32,033 nt of DNA, taken from contig JANBTH010000133.1 of NCBI GenBank assembly GCA_027578815.1, positions 1 to 32,033 on the forward strand. The letters are read 5' to 3'. The stretch is from Coemansia sp. RSA 1804 (Eukaryota; Kickxellomycota; Kickxellomycetes; Kickxellales; Kickxellaceae). The notes under the pieces were generated by a model. That model worked only from the letters and a program-made list of their open reading frames with translations. It was not told where the DNA came from and searched no databases. How positions within the stretch are numbered: position 1 is the stretch's first letter; the number at the start of each line of letters is the position of its first letter. A program made the position numbers and the translations under genes. Of this stretch, positions 1-8,406 are shown piece after piece.

Positions 1-430
1 CCGTCTGCAGCACCCGTTTAGCCTCCTCCCACTCCTCATCCACATCATCATCCTCGAACTTTGCCGCCATCCTAATCTCCCTCTTCTTCTTCCTCTTCTT
101 CTTTTTCATATCAGTGGTAGTCGTGTCCGATCCTGATGATGATACCGTGATACCCGTGCTTGTTGTGTCTGTTGTTGTTGTTATGTCCGACATCCCATCC
201 TCATCCCCATTGCTTCCCCAGTTCATCCAAGTCAGCTTCTCGTTGTCCTCAAAGTTGCTGCCCGACACCCATCCGTACCGTGGTGGTGGCAGTGCTTCAT
301 CCGCAGCCGCTGCCTCCGTGCCGTTCCCGCTGCTACCGGCCACGCTGCTTGCCAGCGATGCTGGTGCTTCCCGTCCGAGCACCATGTACACCTCGTCCTT
401 AAAGTACCCATCCGGATCCCGGTAGTCCAT
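1..430 (-). CDS. N-terminal part of an unrecognised protein, cut by the window edge
   Basis: An open minus-strand frame starts at the ATG whose complement is at 428-430 and stays open to base 2, giving about 143 codons with no stop before the left edge. The protein begins MDYRDPDGYFKDEVYMVLGR. It then has a Gly/Ser/Ala-rich stretch, a short motif-like segment with aromatics (RYGWVSGSNF, then KLTWMNWGS), a Thr/Ser-rich linker, a very basic run of Lys and Arg (about residues 107-117) and an acidic segment (FEDDDVDEEWEEAKRV). The mix of conserved-looking aromatic residues and low-complexity charged linkers is protein-like and has no stops, whereas the plus-strand frames here look like shadows. 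The basic patch could be a nuclear localisation signal, which is an inference only. I do not recognise the family, and the domain that would identify it is probably outside the window. Confidence 0.6.
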   Translation of the reverse strand, partial: MDYRDPDGYFKDEVYMVLGREAPASLASSVAGSSGNGTEAAAADEALPPPRYGWVSGSNFEDNEKLTWMNWGSNGDEDGMSDITTTTDTTSTGITVSSSGSDTTTTDMKKKKRKKKREIRMAAKFEDDDVDEEWEEAKRVLQT

Positions 431-774
431 CTGTCTGTACCTTTGAGTCTATTATCTTTGTTGCTGTTGTTGTATATATCGCTGCTGTAATTTTATGGAA
501 TAGAAAAGAAATAAACAATCTAGATAAGAATAAATACACTCTAGAGAACCAGTCTTTATGGCCGATTCCCACTTTTTGTTTCTTATTCTTGTGCTTGTTT
601 ATTGTACACAATGTTTATGGGCGCCCACATATGTGATGTGCGGTGATTTGGCCATATATCTTACAACTGGCGCCCCCCTACGCTAATTGTATTAATCTTT
701 CTTGCTCTACGTGTAGTCTCTCATAGTCTGTTTATCCGCTATGTGGCTATATTTCGTATTCATTTAATATATAT
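431..774. other. Intergenic region between two minus-strand genes
   Basis: No gene is supported here. The stretch should hold the promoter of the gene starting at 430 and the 3' flank of the F-box relic ending at 775. It contains the perfect 10-bp palindrome CACATATGTG (about 627-636) next to GGGCGCCC, and 50 nt further on ACAACTGGCGCCCCCC. The latter resembles the junction of a long terminal repeat end (ACA) with a primer-binding site (TGG...). No second LTR or element coding sequence is visible, so this is not called as a mobile element. Confidence 0.5.
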
Positions 775-2395
775 TTAGATACTAAAGCTTGTCAGTGGGT
801 ACTTTTCTGGCAAAAGGCTCTTCTCAATAAACAATAGATACTGCTCATGGCTTAGCTCAATCCTCTTTAAAGTTGTTGTTCGTAAAAGTAAATGGTTGAG
901 AAGGGTGAGAATGTGGTGTGGATTGTCTGGTCTGCTACAATACAGCTCAAGATATTCAAGCCTAGTGTCCAGCAATTCAAACTCATCTCGTTCCTCTTCA
1001 TCCAGCCCTGATTGAATAAGTGATAGACATTCATCGCTTATATAAACAATGTAAACTTCAAGCTTTTGAAGGTTGTACAGATTCTGAACAAGCCTCACCA
1101 GCCCACCAGCTTCAATGTCAACAAGCTTCAAGTCTGTAATATTCACCCAAGATGCTGTCCGCTGAATGTTAATTGACAATTTGAAGTCGGCAACGCAGGA
1201 GCTCCCTATCTCCGTTTGCTCAAAATACCGGTCTGCTGCTGTGTATAGATTATCATTGAGTGCTTCATCGCCGGATACTAGGATTTTCATATTATTGACT
1301 CTCGTGAACTGTAGTCTGCTAGCCGCGATAACTGAGCTGCAATTGCCATGAATAACCAACGTATCCAGATGAGTAGATATTGAATCCGTGAACAACACTT
1401 TACAATCCACCGGGGGTTGCTTCAACGTTAAACTCTCGAGCCTTGGAAACCGAAGCATGTGTGATCCATGTGGTCTATTCTGTTTTGAGAACATTTTTGA
1501 AAGCTTTTTCTCTCCATCCGTTTGCTCCCTATACGACAGGCTGAGTGTTCTTAGATCTATAAACTCTATACGTCCAGGTGTGTTAGCTCCATGGAAAATC
1601 CACCACGAAAAGTTGCTGCTGCATATATCGCGGAGATTCAAGTACTGAAGCGATTTTGCATAAAAGGAAGTATGTCGCTGCGTATAATCGCCAAGGTCCA
1701 GCGACAGCGATGTCAGTTCTGTTGAGAATAGCGGCAAAGGTGATTTAATTGAATGGTTCATGTATAAGCGCTGCAAGCGTGGTGCGTAGTGGCTAACAAG
1801 TGTGCAAAACACTATCAACAGTACTTTGTCATTGCAATAACCTAGCTCCAAGTGGGCTATGTTTGGCGCCTTGCTCTGAATATCACAAATAAACGTTGAC
1901 TGTCTCTGAAAGCTCGCTCAAATCTGGTTCATATGGTTCTGTAATATGAGAATAATGGAAGTCGGAGTTAAAATTTAACGTTACCAGACTTGGCCAACAT
2001 CCAATTCCAAGTGTTAATAGCCTTTTCAGAACATGGCCATATGAATCGATGTCTAGGTTGTGGCTAATCACAACTTTTAATTCTGTCACACAACTGCAGT
2101 TGTGCTTGTCGCGTCTAGTAACTATTCCAAGGTTGGATATGCAAACAATGTTGCTATCGGCGTAATAGACACAGCTTTTCAAATTAGAAAATAGACCTAT
2201 GTTGTGCTCTTGTGAGTAGATATTAACAAGACCTTGTGAAAACACATGGCTCTTTAACACCTCGTACCACTTGGTACACACTTGGAGCAAAGTAAGCTTG
2301 TCTTTCCACTCGCCAATATCTTTAGTAGCTTCACCTGATGCAAGACACAGTATTTTGTAAAGAACTTTAGGATCCAGATCGTTTATATGAACCAT
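775..2395 (-). pseudogene. Frameshifted F-box/LRR-like protein gene, tandem copy of the intact gene at 2773-4392
   Basis: The first half starts at the ATG at 2393-2395 (MVHINDL, matching MAHINDL of the intact neighbour) and is open to a TGA at 1883-1885. The second half, open from about 1884 to 775, continues in another frame. By eye, about 43 of the first 61 residues match the neighbour. Across the break the neighbour reads Y-I-F-D-F-E-N-R-L-P-N-I, while this copy reads Y-L, then D-I-Q-S-K-A-P-N-I only after a shift; TTT-GAC has become T-GAT, a net loss of two bases at about 1885. The N-terminal F-box-like region (VLYKILCLAS ... LLQVCTKWYEVL) would link a substrate receptor to Skp1 in an SCF ubiquitin ligase. 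The rest resembles degenerate leucine-rich repeats. Both halves remain open for hundreds of codons, so the break is recent or is a sequencing error. Confidence 0.75.
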
Positions 2396-2772
2396 ATCGA
2401 AAAATTTATTTAAAAATAATAAATAGAGAAGCAAAAGAGATTTTCAAATCTACTGTGGTGTTGTTGCATTATAAAAGATTGACATGTTTACAAAACAAAT
2501 GCAACATATCTGCAGAATTGCATTGACAATCTAAATCCTAGAAATAATCATAATCAACGCAACAATTATGTGCTGGAGAAAGACTTTATTAATAATAACT
2601 ACACCCAGTTTCCATGTTATACCGCTCTCTTTCTATAAACCACAACAATTACTTGTCAAGCTATAATCATCATGCATCTGAGGTTTTACATATAATCCGG
2701 GGTTATTTGACTAGTAATAGACTATTTTATTTTTTGTAAGAGTCAAATATTTGTAAAAAAACAAATAAAATA
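2396..2772. promoter_or_regulatory. Promoter of the F-box relic and 3' flank of its intact paralogue
   Basis: No coding sequence is seen. The part just upstream of the relic (about 2400-2550) is recognisably similar to the part upstream of the intact copy (about 4400-4560). Both carry an ATTTATTT-rich stretch, AATAGAGAAnCAAAAG, a CATTATAA element, GACATGTT or GGCATGTT, and CAAATGCAACAnATCTGCA followed by GCATTGACAA. The duplication therefore included the promoter. On the minus strand an AATAAA-type signal (TTTATT at about 2728-2733) lies about 40 nt past the stop of the intact gene. Confidence 0.5.
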
Positions 2773-4392
2773 CTAACTAAATTCAACGTGTGAAAACTTT
2801 TCTGGCAAAAAGCTTTTCTTAACAATCTCAAGTTGTCTATAGCTGACACTAATTTTCTTCAAAGTTGCTGTTCGTAGCAGAAAGTGGTTGAGGGTAGCAA
2901 GAAGATTGTATGGGTCATTTGGCTCAGTACTGACAAAGAAAGTATGTTCAAGCTTTGTGTCCAGTAATTCGAATTTGCCTTGCTCCTCTTCTTCGAGCCC
3001 TAATCTAATAATTGACAATGATCCATTGCTTAAACAAACATTGTCAACTCTTAGATAACGAAGGTTGTAAAGGTTGGGAATATGCTCTAGCAGTTCATCA
3101 AATTCAGTTTTGTAAAGATGTAGGTCGGTGACATTAACCCAAGATACCGTTCGCTGAAGGTCAATTAGCGAGCCGCTGCCAGCAGTACAATTACCCTCAA
3201 TTTTGATATATCCAAAATAAAAGTCTGCTGCAATATAGAAATCATTGTTGAGTGCTTCTTCCCAACCAACTACAATGTACATTTTGTTAACGCTTGTAAA
3301 TCGCAACCTGCTAGCAGTAACAATCGAATTGACATTACCACTGATATACAATAGCTCAAGATGAGCAGATATTGTATCAGTATAAAACACATCACAATCC
3401 ACTGGTGGATTACGCAAAGTTAAATTCTCAAGCTTTGGGAATTGAAGCATGTGTGATCCGTAAGGTTTAGCTTGTTTTGAGTACCTGTCCGAAAGTTCTC
3501 TCTCCTTTTCCGTTTGTTCTCCATATGACAAATCAAGGGTTTTTAGGTTTGTAAACTCTATACACCCAGGCGTGGTAAACCCATGGAAAATCCACCATGA
3601 AAATTTGCTGCTGGATATGTTGTATAGATTTAAGTACTGGAGCGATTTGGCATTAAATGATGGATTTTTCTGTTCAGAAATCCCAAAATTCAAAGAAAGG
3701 GAAGTTAGTTCTGTTGAGAATGATGGCAAAGATTGTCTTTTAATTGGATAGTGAAGATGTAGGTGCTGCAACCGCTGTGAATAGTGATTGATGACAATCC
3801 AAAGAGCTGCTATCAAAGTTTCGTCTTCTTGTATAGTCACGCCTAAGCAGGTTATATTTGGTAGTCTGTTTTCAAAGTCAAAAATGTACTTTGAAACTGT
3901 CGCTGAAAGCTCCTCCAAATTACGCTGAGTAGATTCTCTAGGGGGAGGAAACCGCAAAGTTGAATCAAGTGTTAAGGAGGTCATATTTAACCAGTATCCA
4001 ATCCCAAGTATTGAGAGCTTCTGCAGAATATGACCATACATGCTAATGTTCAATATGCGGTCAACGCCAACTATCAGCTCAGATACACAGTCACAGTTGT
4101 ATTCGTCGCGTCCAATGATTATACCGAGGTTGGACCTGCAAACAATGCTGCTATCTGCGTAAAAGACACAGCTTTTCATATTAATATATGGGTTCGAATT
4201 ACGCTTCAGCGAGTAAATACCAACAAAACCTTGAGAAAACACATAGTTTTTAAACAAGTCGTACCACTTGGTACACACCTGAAGTAAAGTGAGTTTGTCT
4301 TTCCATTTGTCAATATTCTCAGCCAGTTTACCAGATGCCAGACAGAGAATGCAATAGAGTACTTCAGGATTCAGGTCGTTTATATGAGCCAT
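2773..4392 (-). CDS. F-box/leucine-rich-repeat-like protein, intact tandem copy
   Basis: This is a 539-residue single-exon protein starting at an ATG (MAHINDLNPEVLYCILCLAS). Residues about 5-55 look like an F-box (N-P-E-V-L-Y-C-I-L, then LLQVCTKWYDLFKNYVF), the Skp1-binding module of SCF-type ubiquitin ligase receptors. The rest has irregular leucine-rich repeats such as LTSLSLNF, LQYLNLYN, LKTLDLSYG, LENLTLRNPP and LRYLRVDN, typical of fungal F-box proteins whose LRRs bind substrates. No membrane segment or signal peptide is seen. It lies head-to-tail with a frameshifted copy about 2.0 kb downstream, and the two share promoter sequence. The F-box assignment rests on the pattern of hydrophobic residues and the family's usual architecture, so it is less certain than the paralogy. 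The substrate cannot be predicted. Confidence 0.8.
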   Translation of the reverse strand: MAHINDLNPEVLYCILCLASGKLAENIDKWKDKLTLLQVCTKWYDLFKNYVFSQGFVGIYSLKRNSNPYINMKSCVFYADSSIVCRSNLGIIIGRDEYNCDCVSELIVGVDRILNISMYGHILQKLSILGIGYWLNMTSLTLDSTLRFPPPRESTQRNLEELSATVSKYIFDFENRLPNITCLGVTIQEDETLIAALWIVINHYSQRLQHLHLHYPIKRQSLPSFSTELTSLSLNFGISEQKNPSFNAKSLQYLNLYNISSSKFSWWIFHGFTTPGCIEFTNLKTLDLSYGEQTEKERELSDRYSKQAKPYGSHMLQFPKLENLTLRNPPVDCDVFYTDTISAHLELLYISGNVNSIVTASRLRFTSVNKMYIVVGWEEALNNDFYIAADFYFGYIKIEGNCTAGSGSLIDLQRTVSWVNVTDLHLYKTEFDELLEHIPNLYNLRYLRVDNVCLSNGSLSIIRLGLEEEEQGKFELLDTKLEHTFFVSTEPNDPYNLLATLNHFLLRTATLKKISVSYRQLEIVKKSFLPEKFSHVEFS

Positions 4393-4887
4393 ATTGAGGA
4401 AGAAAGTGTGTTTAAAACATTTATTTCAAAAAAGGAATAGAGAAACAAAAGTGGTTGCTATGTCTATTTTGCTGTTAAAGACATTATAACAGAATTGGCA
4501 TGTTCGATAAGCAAATGCAACACATCTGCAAATATGATGCATTGACAACCCCAAGCTCAAGTTATGAATTAGAGAAAGATTGGCTCAATTTCAGTAACTT
4601 CTAATCTGATTTAAATCAGGTAAAGCAACACGCCCTAGCAATTTGACCGTTGTTTTTCCATTTTTGAAGTCAAGAGGTCAGATGTATACATGTCATATTC
4701 AATTAATGATTATAACTGTTTCTTAAAAAAGACTATGCACAACAATATAAAATACAATTGCTTTATTAACCAGCCGCATTAAGAAAACAACACAGAGCAC
4801 AATCATTTTCTGTGCTTACAGACCAACATAATTTGATCTGTAGACAAAATTAGACAATAAATCTATAAAACATCATAGATCATAGAC
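4393..4887. promoter_or_regulatory. AT-rich intergenic stretch with the duplicated F-box promoter
   Basis: No gene is supported. The first 170 nt are the promoter of the intact F-box gene and match the corresponding stretch of its relic copy. The remainder is AT-rich 3' flank of the kinase gene ending at 4888. TTTATT at about 4761-4766 reads as AATAAA on the minus strand and could be its polyadenylation signal. Confidence 0.4.
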
Positions 4888-6690
4888 CTAATTCCTACGG
4901 CGGGTGCGCGACCTTGTTTGCATTTGGCGACTAGTGGCTATATCTGCTAGCTTGATATCAGACAATGGCTTTCTAGAATTTAGTGCTTCTTCAGGGCCTG
5001 AAATGTTTTCTTTGCGCTTTCTTTTGGAACCTGTGCCAAGTTTGCTGAAATCGCAAGGCGACAAAAGTTGGAGTTCATGGACAGTCTTTTCGTCCATAAA
5101 TCTTGCTGCCATAGCCAGGTCAGGCAAGCGCTCATAGTTTTCGTTACTGACAAGATCATGTCCAATATATCTGCCACCAGAGTAAAATAGGTACCTGTGC
5201 ATTGCATCAAGTGTCTGCTTAAGATCACCAATATCATCGCCAACGTTGAAAACCCCAAGGTAATTATCTGGACAGCCCAGAATACCAACGCGAGCAAGCG
5301 CAAGATTGCTGTTGTCATAGTGCTTAAATCCGCAGCACTCTTCGGATGTTGCAAAAGCGCGGATGATAACATAAAATAGACTCTCAATGTCGTCTGACAA
5401 ACTGCGCTTTTTCATGCCAAACAAGACCGGTATGCTCATAAACAACACAGTTCCAATCATATGGTCCGAGGCGGCTTCGTTTTTAAGCACCGACTCTTTT
5501 TCGAATCCCCATTGCTGTGCTACCCTGTCAACGACAGACAAGCTGACCCCTCGAGCTTCAACAGGACTAGCTTCAATAACCTTGGCATAGCCCCAGTCAA
5601 TGACCTTTGCCTGTCCATTGCTGACTGCTATGTTCCCGTCCGAAATGTCGCAATGAAGAACGCCATAAAACCTTGCCTGAACCAAGCATCTCGATACCTG
5701 GCTGATGAGCTGGCCAATCTGCTTGTGAATATCTGATCCAGGCACACTCCCATTTTGAATATCCTTTACATGGCTTGCAATCGAATGGCCACAATGTTCA
5801 AGGATAATATACTCTAAGCGATAACCATAGAGATTGTCCACTAGCAGTCCACTGTCGTATACTTTGGGTACACCGTCAATGCCAGACATATGAAGGATTT
5901 CGTATATAGCGCCCTTAGGAAGACGTCTTACCGGCGTCCACGAGAGCTTAAGAACCGATCTCTTGGATTTGAATGAAGTGTCGAAAAGGTATGCGAGTCG
6001 TGATCGTGGATTTACCGTTCTTGGAATACGTAATCTGAGCGAAACCGCACTTGGATCCTTCGGAGTTGCTGGAGACGCGTGAGCCAGCTTGTCATTGGAA
6101 TTTGTCCGGTCAAAACGAATGCTCTGTAGTCCAGTGTCGACGTCGCAAAAGTGGCCGAATCTTTCAGGAGGCAAGGTGATGATGAACCACAAGCACAACA
6201 AGGTCTCACGAACATAGAGTTTGTCACGATATTTTGGACTAACAGATGTGTAACATATAGTGCCAAGCTCGACGCGATACCAGGGACCACGTGTAAATAC
6301 GAAAAGGGTAAGAAGCTGCCCGTGCAAGTAGAGTATTGGTACGAATGTACGTGTGGGCTGATCCGTCCAGACTGCGTTAACGTAATCGATTATTTGACCC
6401 ATGATTTCGATCGGAAGACTTCCGGGAGTTGGTACCACCTTGGCCTCAATAAACATGTGCACCGTCGATATGTCACAACGCCTTGGTCGGGAATAATAAA
6501 ACACTCCGTCGGCCTTGTGCGAACTTCCAGGAATAGGCTTCTTCTGATGGTCGGCTAAGATGTAATGATTCTGTGGAATATTATGCTCTGCAACCTTTGA
6601 AGCCTTTTCATCCATCTTATCGCAAAGCGCAAAGATATAATCCATGAGCGCATCCTCACCGCTCTTTTCGCTAACGAAAGTCTTAGCCAA
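4888..6690 (-). CDS. FunK1-type protein kinase, open kinase-domain frame (probably the 3' part of a damaged gene)
   Basis: The open frame begins at a TTG just after an in-frame TAA (6700-6702); its first ATG is at 6643-6645. Numbering from 6690, residues 1-240 are the N-terminal region usual in FunK1 proteins. The kinase core follows: candidate ATP-binding lysine in SVLKLSW (K248), ILEHCG hinge region (297-301), catalytic loop VLHCDISDGNI (344-354, HRD changed to HCD with the Asp kept), metal-binding DWG in VIDWGYA in place of DFG (365-367), then GTVLFMSIPVL and DDIESLFYVI, which are FunK1 hallmarks. The tail is basic (SKRKRKE; TRSRTRRRN) and may be nuclear. FunK1 kinases are a fungal-specific expanded family; their substrates are mostly unknown. 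The core residues look competent, but the 5' exons lie upstream in another frame, so expression as a full protein is doubtful. Confidence 0.8.
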   Translation of the reverse strand: MAKTFVSEKSGEDALMDYIFALCDKMDEKASKVAEHNIPQNHYILADHQKKPIPGSSHKADGVFYYSRPRRCDISTVHMFIEAKVVPTPGSLPIEIMGQIIDYVNAVWTDQPTRTFVPILYLHGQLLTLFVFTRGPWYRVELGTICYTSVSPKYRDKLYVRETLLCLWFIITLPPERFGHFCDVDTGLQSIRFDRTNSNDKLAHASPATPKDPSAVSLRLRIPRTVNPRSRLAYLFDTSFKSKRSVLKLSWTPVRRLPKGAIYEILHMSGIDGVPKVYDSGLLVDNLYGYRLEYIILEHCGHSIASHVKDIQNGSVPGSDIHKQIGQLISQVSRCLVQARFYGVLHCDISDGNIAVSNGQAKVIDWGYAKVIEASPVEARGVSLSVVDRVAQQWGFEKESVLKNEAASDHMIGTVLFMSIPVLFGMKKRSLSDDIESLFYVIIRAFATSEECCGFKHYDNSNLALARVGILGCPDNYLGVFNVGDDIGDLKQTLDAMHRYLFYSGGRYIGHDLVSNENYERLPDLAMAARFMDEKTVHELQLLSPCDFSKLGTGSKRKRKENISGPEEALNSRKPLSDIKLADIATSRQMQTRSRTRRRN

Positions 6691-7186
6691 CTCGTTGCCT
6701 TACATGCCTTTGGTCGCTATCATTTTTTCATATAAATCGCAGGGGCAGCTTGTGCAACATCCTGAAAAAGGGTCTGAGCCGACTTGACAAAGTCATTATA
6801 TGTGTCAAGCTCTCCAATATTGCCTAGAAAGTTGTCAAATGGCTCAATTTCATATTTGTCTTTGAAATGGCGCGCTAACCTCGCACGGCGCTTGCGCATC
6901 TCCTCAGCCTCGGCTGGAGCAATATCCTCATGGGTTTGGTCCTTTGCTGGCGTCGAGTCTACCAGACTGTCATGACTTCCGCTCTACAAAAAGCGGCAAT
7001 AGAAATGTAAATATGTCTCTGTATTAGTAAAAGTCTCGTTTGTTTTTTCCCACTCTTCGTTACCAGATATTAGCTATCGTGTTGTGTGCTTACCAGTAAC
7101 TGTAGCGCAGCTTGCGGGCCTAGGCCGCTTGGAGAGCGTTGGGTGTGAAGACGTCTGCTATTTGTCGGTGTTTGGTTAGAGTACAT
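6691..7186 (-). pseudogene. 5' exons of the FunK1 gene, separated from the kinase frame by a frameshift and a stop
   Basis: Exon 1 runs from the ATG at 7184-7186 to 7094 (31 codons, MYSNQTPTNSRRLHTQRS...). A 110-nt intron follows, and exon 2 starts at 6983 (SGSHDSLVDSTPAKD...). It encodes a charged, coherent segment (EAEEMRKRRARLARHFKDKY, then EPFDNFLGNIGELDTYNDF and AQTLFQDVAQAAPAIY) and ends at a TGA at 6720-6722. If two bases of the TATAT at about 6730-6734 are ignored, the frame continues as IYEKMIATKGM, meets a TAA at 6700-6702 and then runs straight into GNELAKTFVSEKSGEDAL of the kinase frame. The simplest reading is one gene with a 2-nt insertion and a nonsense change. A second intron skipping both lesions is possible, but only weak donors (GTCAAG, GTTGCA) and no good branch site are present. 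Confidence 0.6.
6984..7093 (-). other. Spliceosomal intron in the 5' part of the FunK1 gene
   Basis: On the minus strand the intron begins GTAAGC, has a TTACTAATAC branch-site-like element about 40 nt before its end, and finishes CTTTTTGTAG. Its removal joins codon 31 (CTG) to AGC in phase 0 and connects two open segments. It is the only convincing intron that I could find inside a coding sequence in this window. Confidence 0.7.
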
Positions 7187-7606
7187 TTGTAGGTTGCTGT
7201 TGTCGTGTTTATAGGGTGGATTGAGGTCAATTCAAATGGAATAAAATGATATGCGAGAATATGGTTAAAATATGATTTTGCTTTGTATTTTACAATTTAT
7301 AGTCAGCAAAGAGCTAAAGTTGCATTTCTTGCACTGCTTACGCTATAAGAATCGAACTTTTAAAGAAAATAAACCTTGATCGGTCACCGTTATATTATGA
7401 AGTCATAATCAAGAAAATAAAATCAAGCATATTCCAAAAAAAGGTTGGTGGTGGCTTTACATCAGCACTTCTTGGATCCAGTCCGAACTAGATGAGGCAG
7501 CACAACCTAAAAGACTGACTATCACTCTCTCCTCCTTTCAAATCAAGAGGTACAAGCTGGCACCATTGTGTTTATTGTTGAAAAAGTATAAATGTGATGA
7601 TTAGAC
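7187..7606. other. Intergenic region, no gene seen
   Basis: This is an AT-rich stretch between the FunK1 5' end and the 3' end of the small mitochondrial-type gene. It should contain the FunK1 promoter (right of 7186). No RNA gene, repeat or coding segment stands out. Confidence 0.4.
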
Positions 7607-8161
7607 TCACTTGCGGAAACCCTTAAAGAACTCCATGACTTTTGAAACCTTTGATGACTCCTGGTCCTTGACACCGCCATCCGTCTGTCTGCTCTCCACG
7701 TAATGGTTCAACCCCTCTTCTCCTTTGCCGCGATTGTATAGCTCACTGATATCCTTGATACCATCACGCTCCATTTTCTTCATCTCGCTCATTAACTTCA
7801 GCAACGACACGAGATCAAACCTCATGCCTTCCTTCTTCAGAGTATCAACCAACTCTTTTATAATCAGCATCCCCTCTGGGTTGCCAGAAATCTTGCCCAT
7901 AGACGCCATATCAAGAGCAACATTCGTGTCCTGGGGAATCAGGCCCTTGGCTTTCAGTTTTTCTGACGCCTCAATCATCGCCTTTATCATCGCTGGACTC
8001 AAGATATTCGACCCTCGCATCCACGCGCTGCTTCGGAACTGCCGCATCTGCAAACTTATCTCTGTTTGCTGAATCTGCGTGGCTCTGCCCTGCCACATTG
8101 CGCGTGGACCATTGAATGCGCGTCCGGCACCAATTGCCCGTCTCAGAGTGTGTCCAATCAT
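7607..8161 (-). CDS. Small hypothetical protein, probably mitochondrial
   Basis: This is a 184-residue single-exon frame from an ATG at 8159-8161. The N-terminus (MIGHTLRRAIGAGRAF, then Arg/Ser-rich up to MRQFRSSAW, about residue 46) has Arg, Ala and Ser but almost no acidic residues, as in mitochondrial presequences, and RQF|RSS resembles a processing site. The mature part is helical and charged (IKAMIEASEKLKAKGLIP ... IIKELVDTLKKEGMRFDLVSLLKLMSEMKKME) and ends in the basic segment KVMEFFKGFRK. No transmembrane segment or catalytic motif is visible. I do not recognise the family. The codon pattern and the presequence support a real gene; the mitochondrial location is an inference from the N-terminus. 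Confidence 0.7.
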   Translation of the reverse strand: MIGHTLRRAIGAGRAFNGPRAMWQGRATQIQQTEISLQMRQFRSSAWMRGSNILSPAMIKAMIEASEKLKAKGLIPQDTNVALDMASMGKISGNPEGMLIIKELVDTLKKEGMRFDLVSLLKLMSEMKKMERDGIKDISELYNRGKGEEGLNHYVESRQTDGGVKDQESSKVSKVMEFFKGFRK

Positions 8162-8406
8162 ATGCCAAAAGTGTAGAGAGGAAATTGAACGAATCTGTAA
8201 GAGAAAAGAGAAAGTAATTTGAGGCTGGTAGCGTAAAAGGTGCTACCGATTGAAACAAGCGGGAATGAAGAATAATTTCTTGAACAAAAAATCGGACCAA
8301 AAAGTAAAGAATAAGAATAAAAAGGGAAAAGGCAAAAAGAATTGCGAGGGAAGGATCAAAATGCCTAGAGCTGTTACTGATCTTTTAAAAAAATTGGTAG
8401 CTATGA

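Noticed and set aside
1880..1900. A 19-nt GT...AG segment whose removal would restore the frame of the F-box relic
   Set aside because: It is far too short for a fungal intron, and the paralogue encodes protein through the same segment; a 2-nt loss is simpler.
6690..6690. TTG as the start of the FunK1 kinase frame, and likewise TTG at 21187 and GTG at 31025
   Set aside because: These are only the ends of open frames; nuclear fungal genes normally start at ATG, so the first ATG or an upstream exon is preferred.
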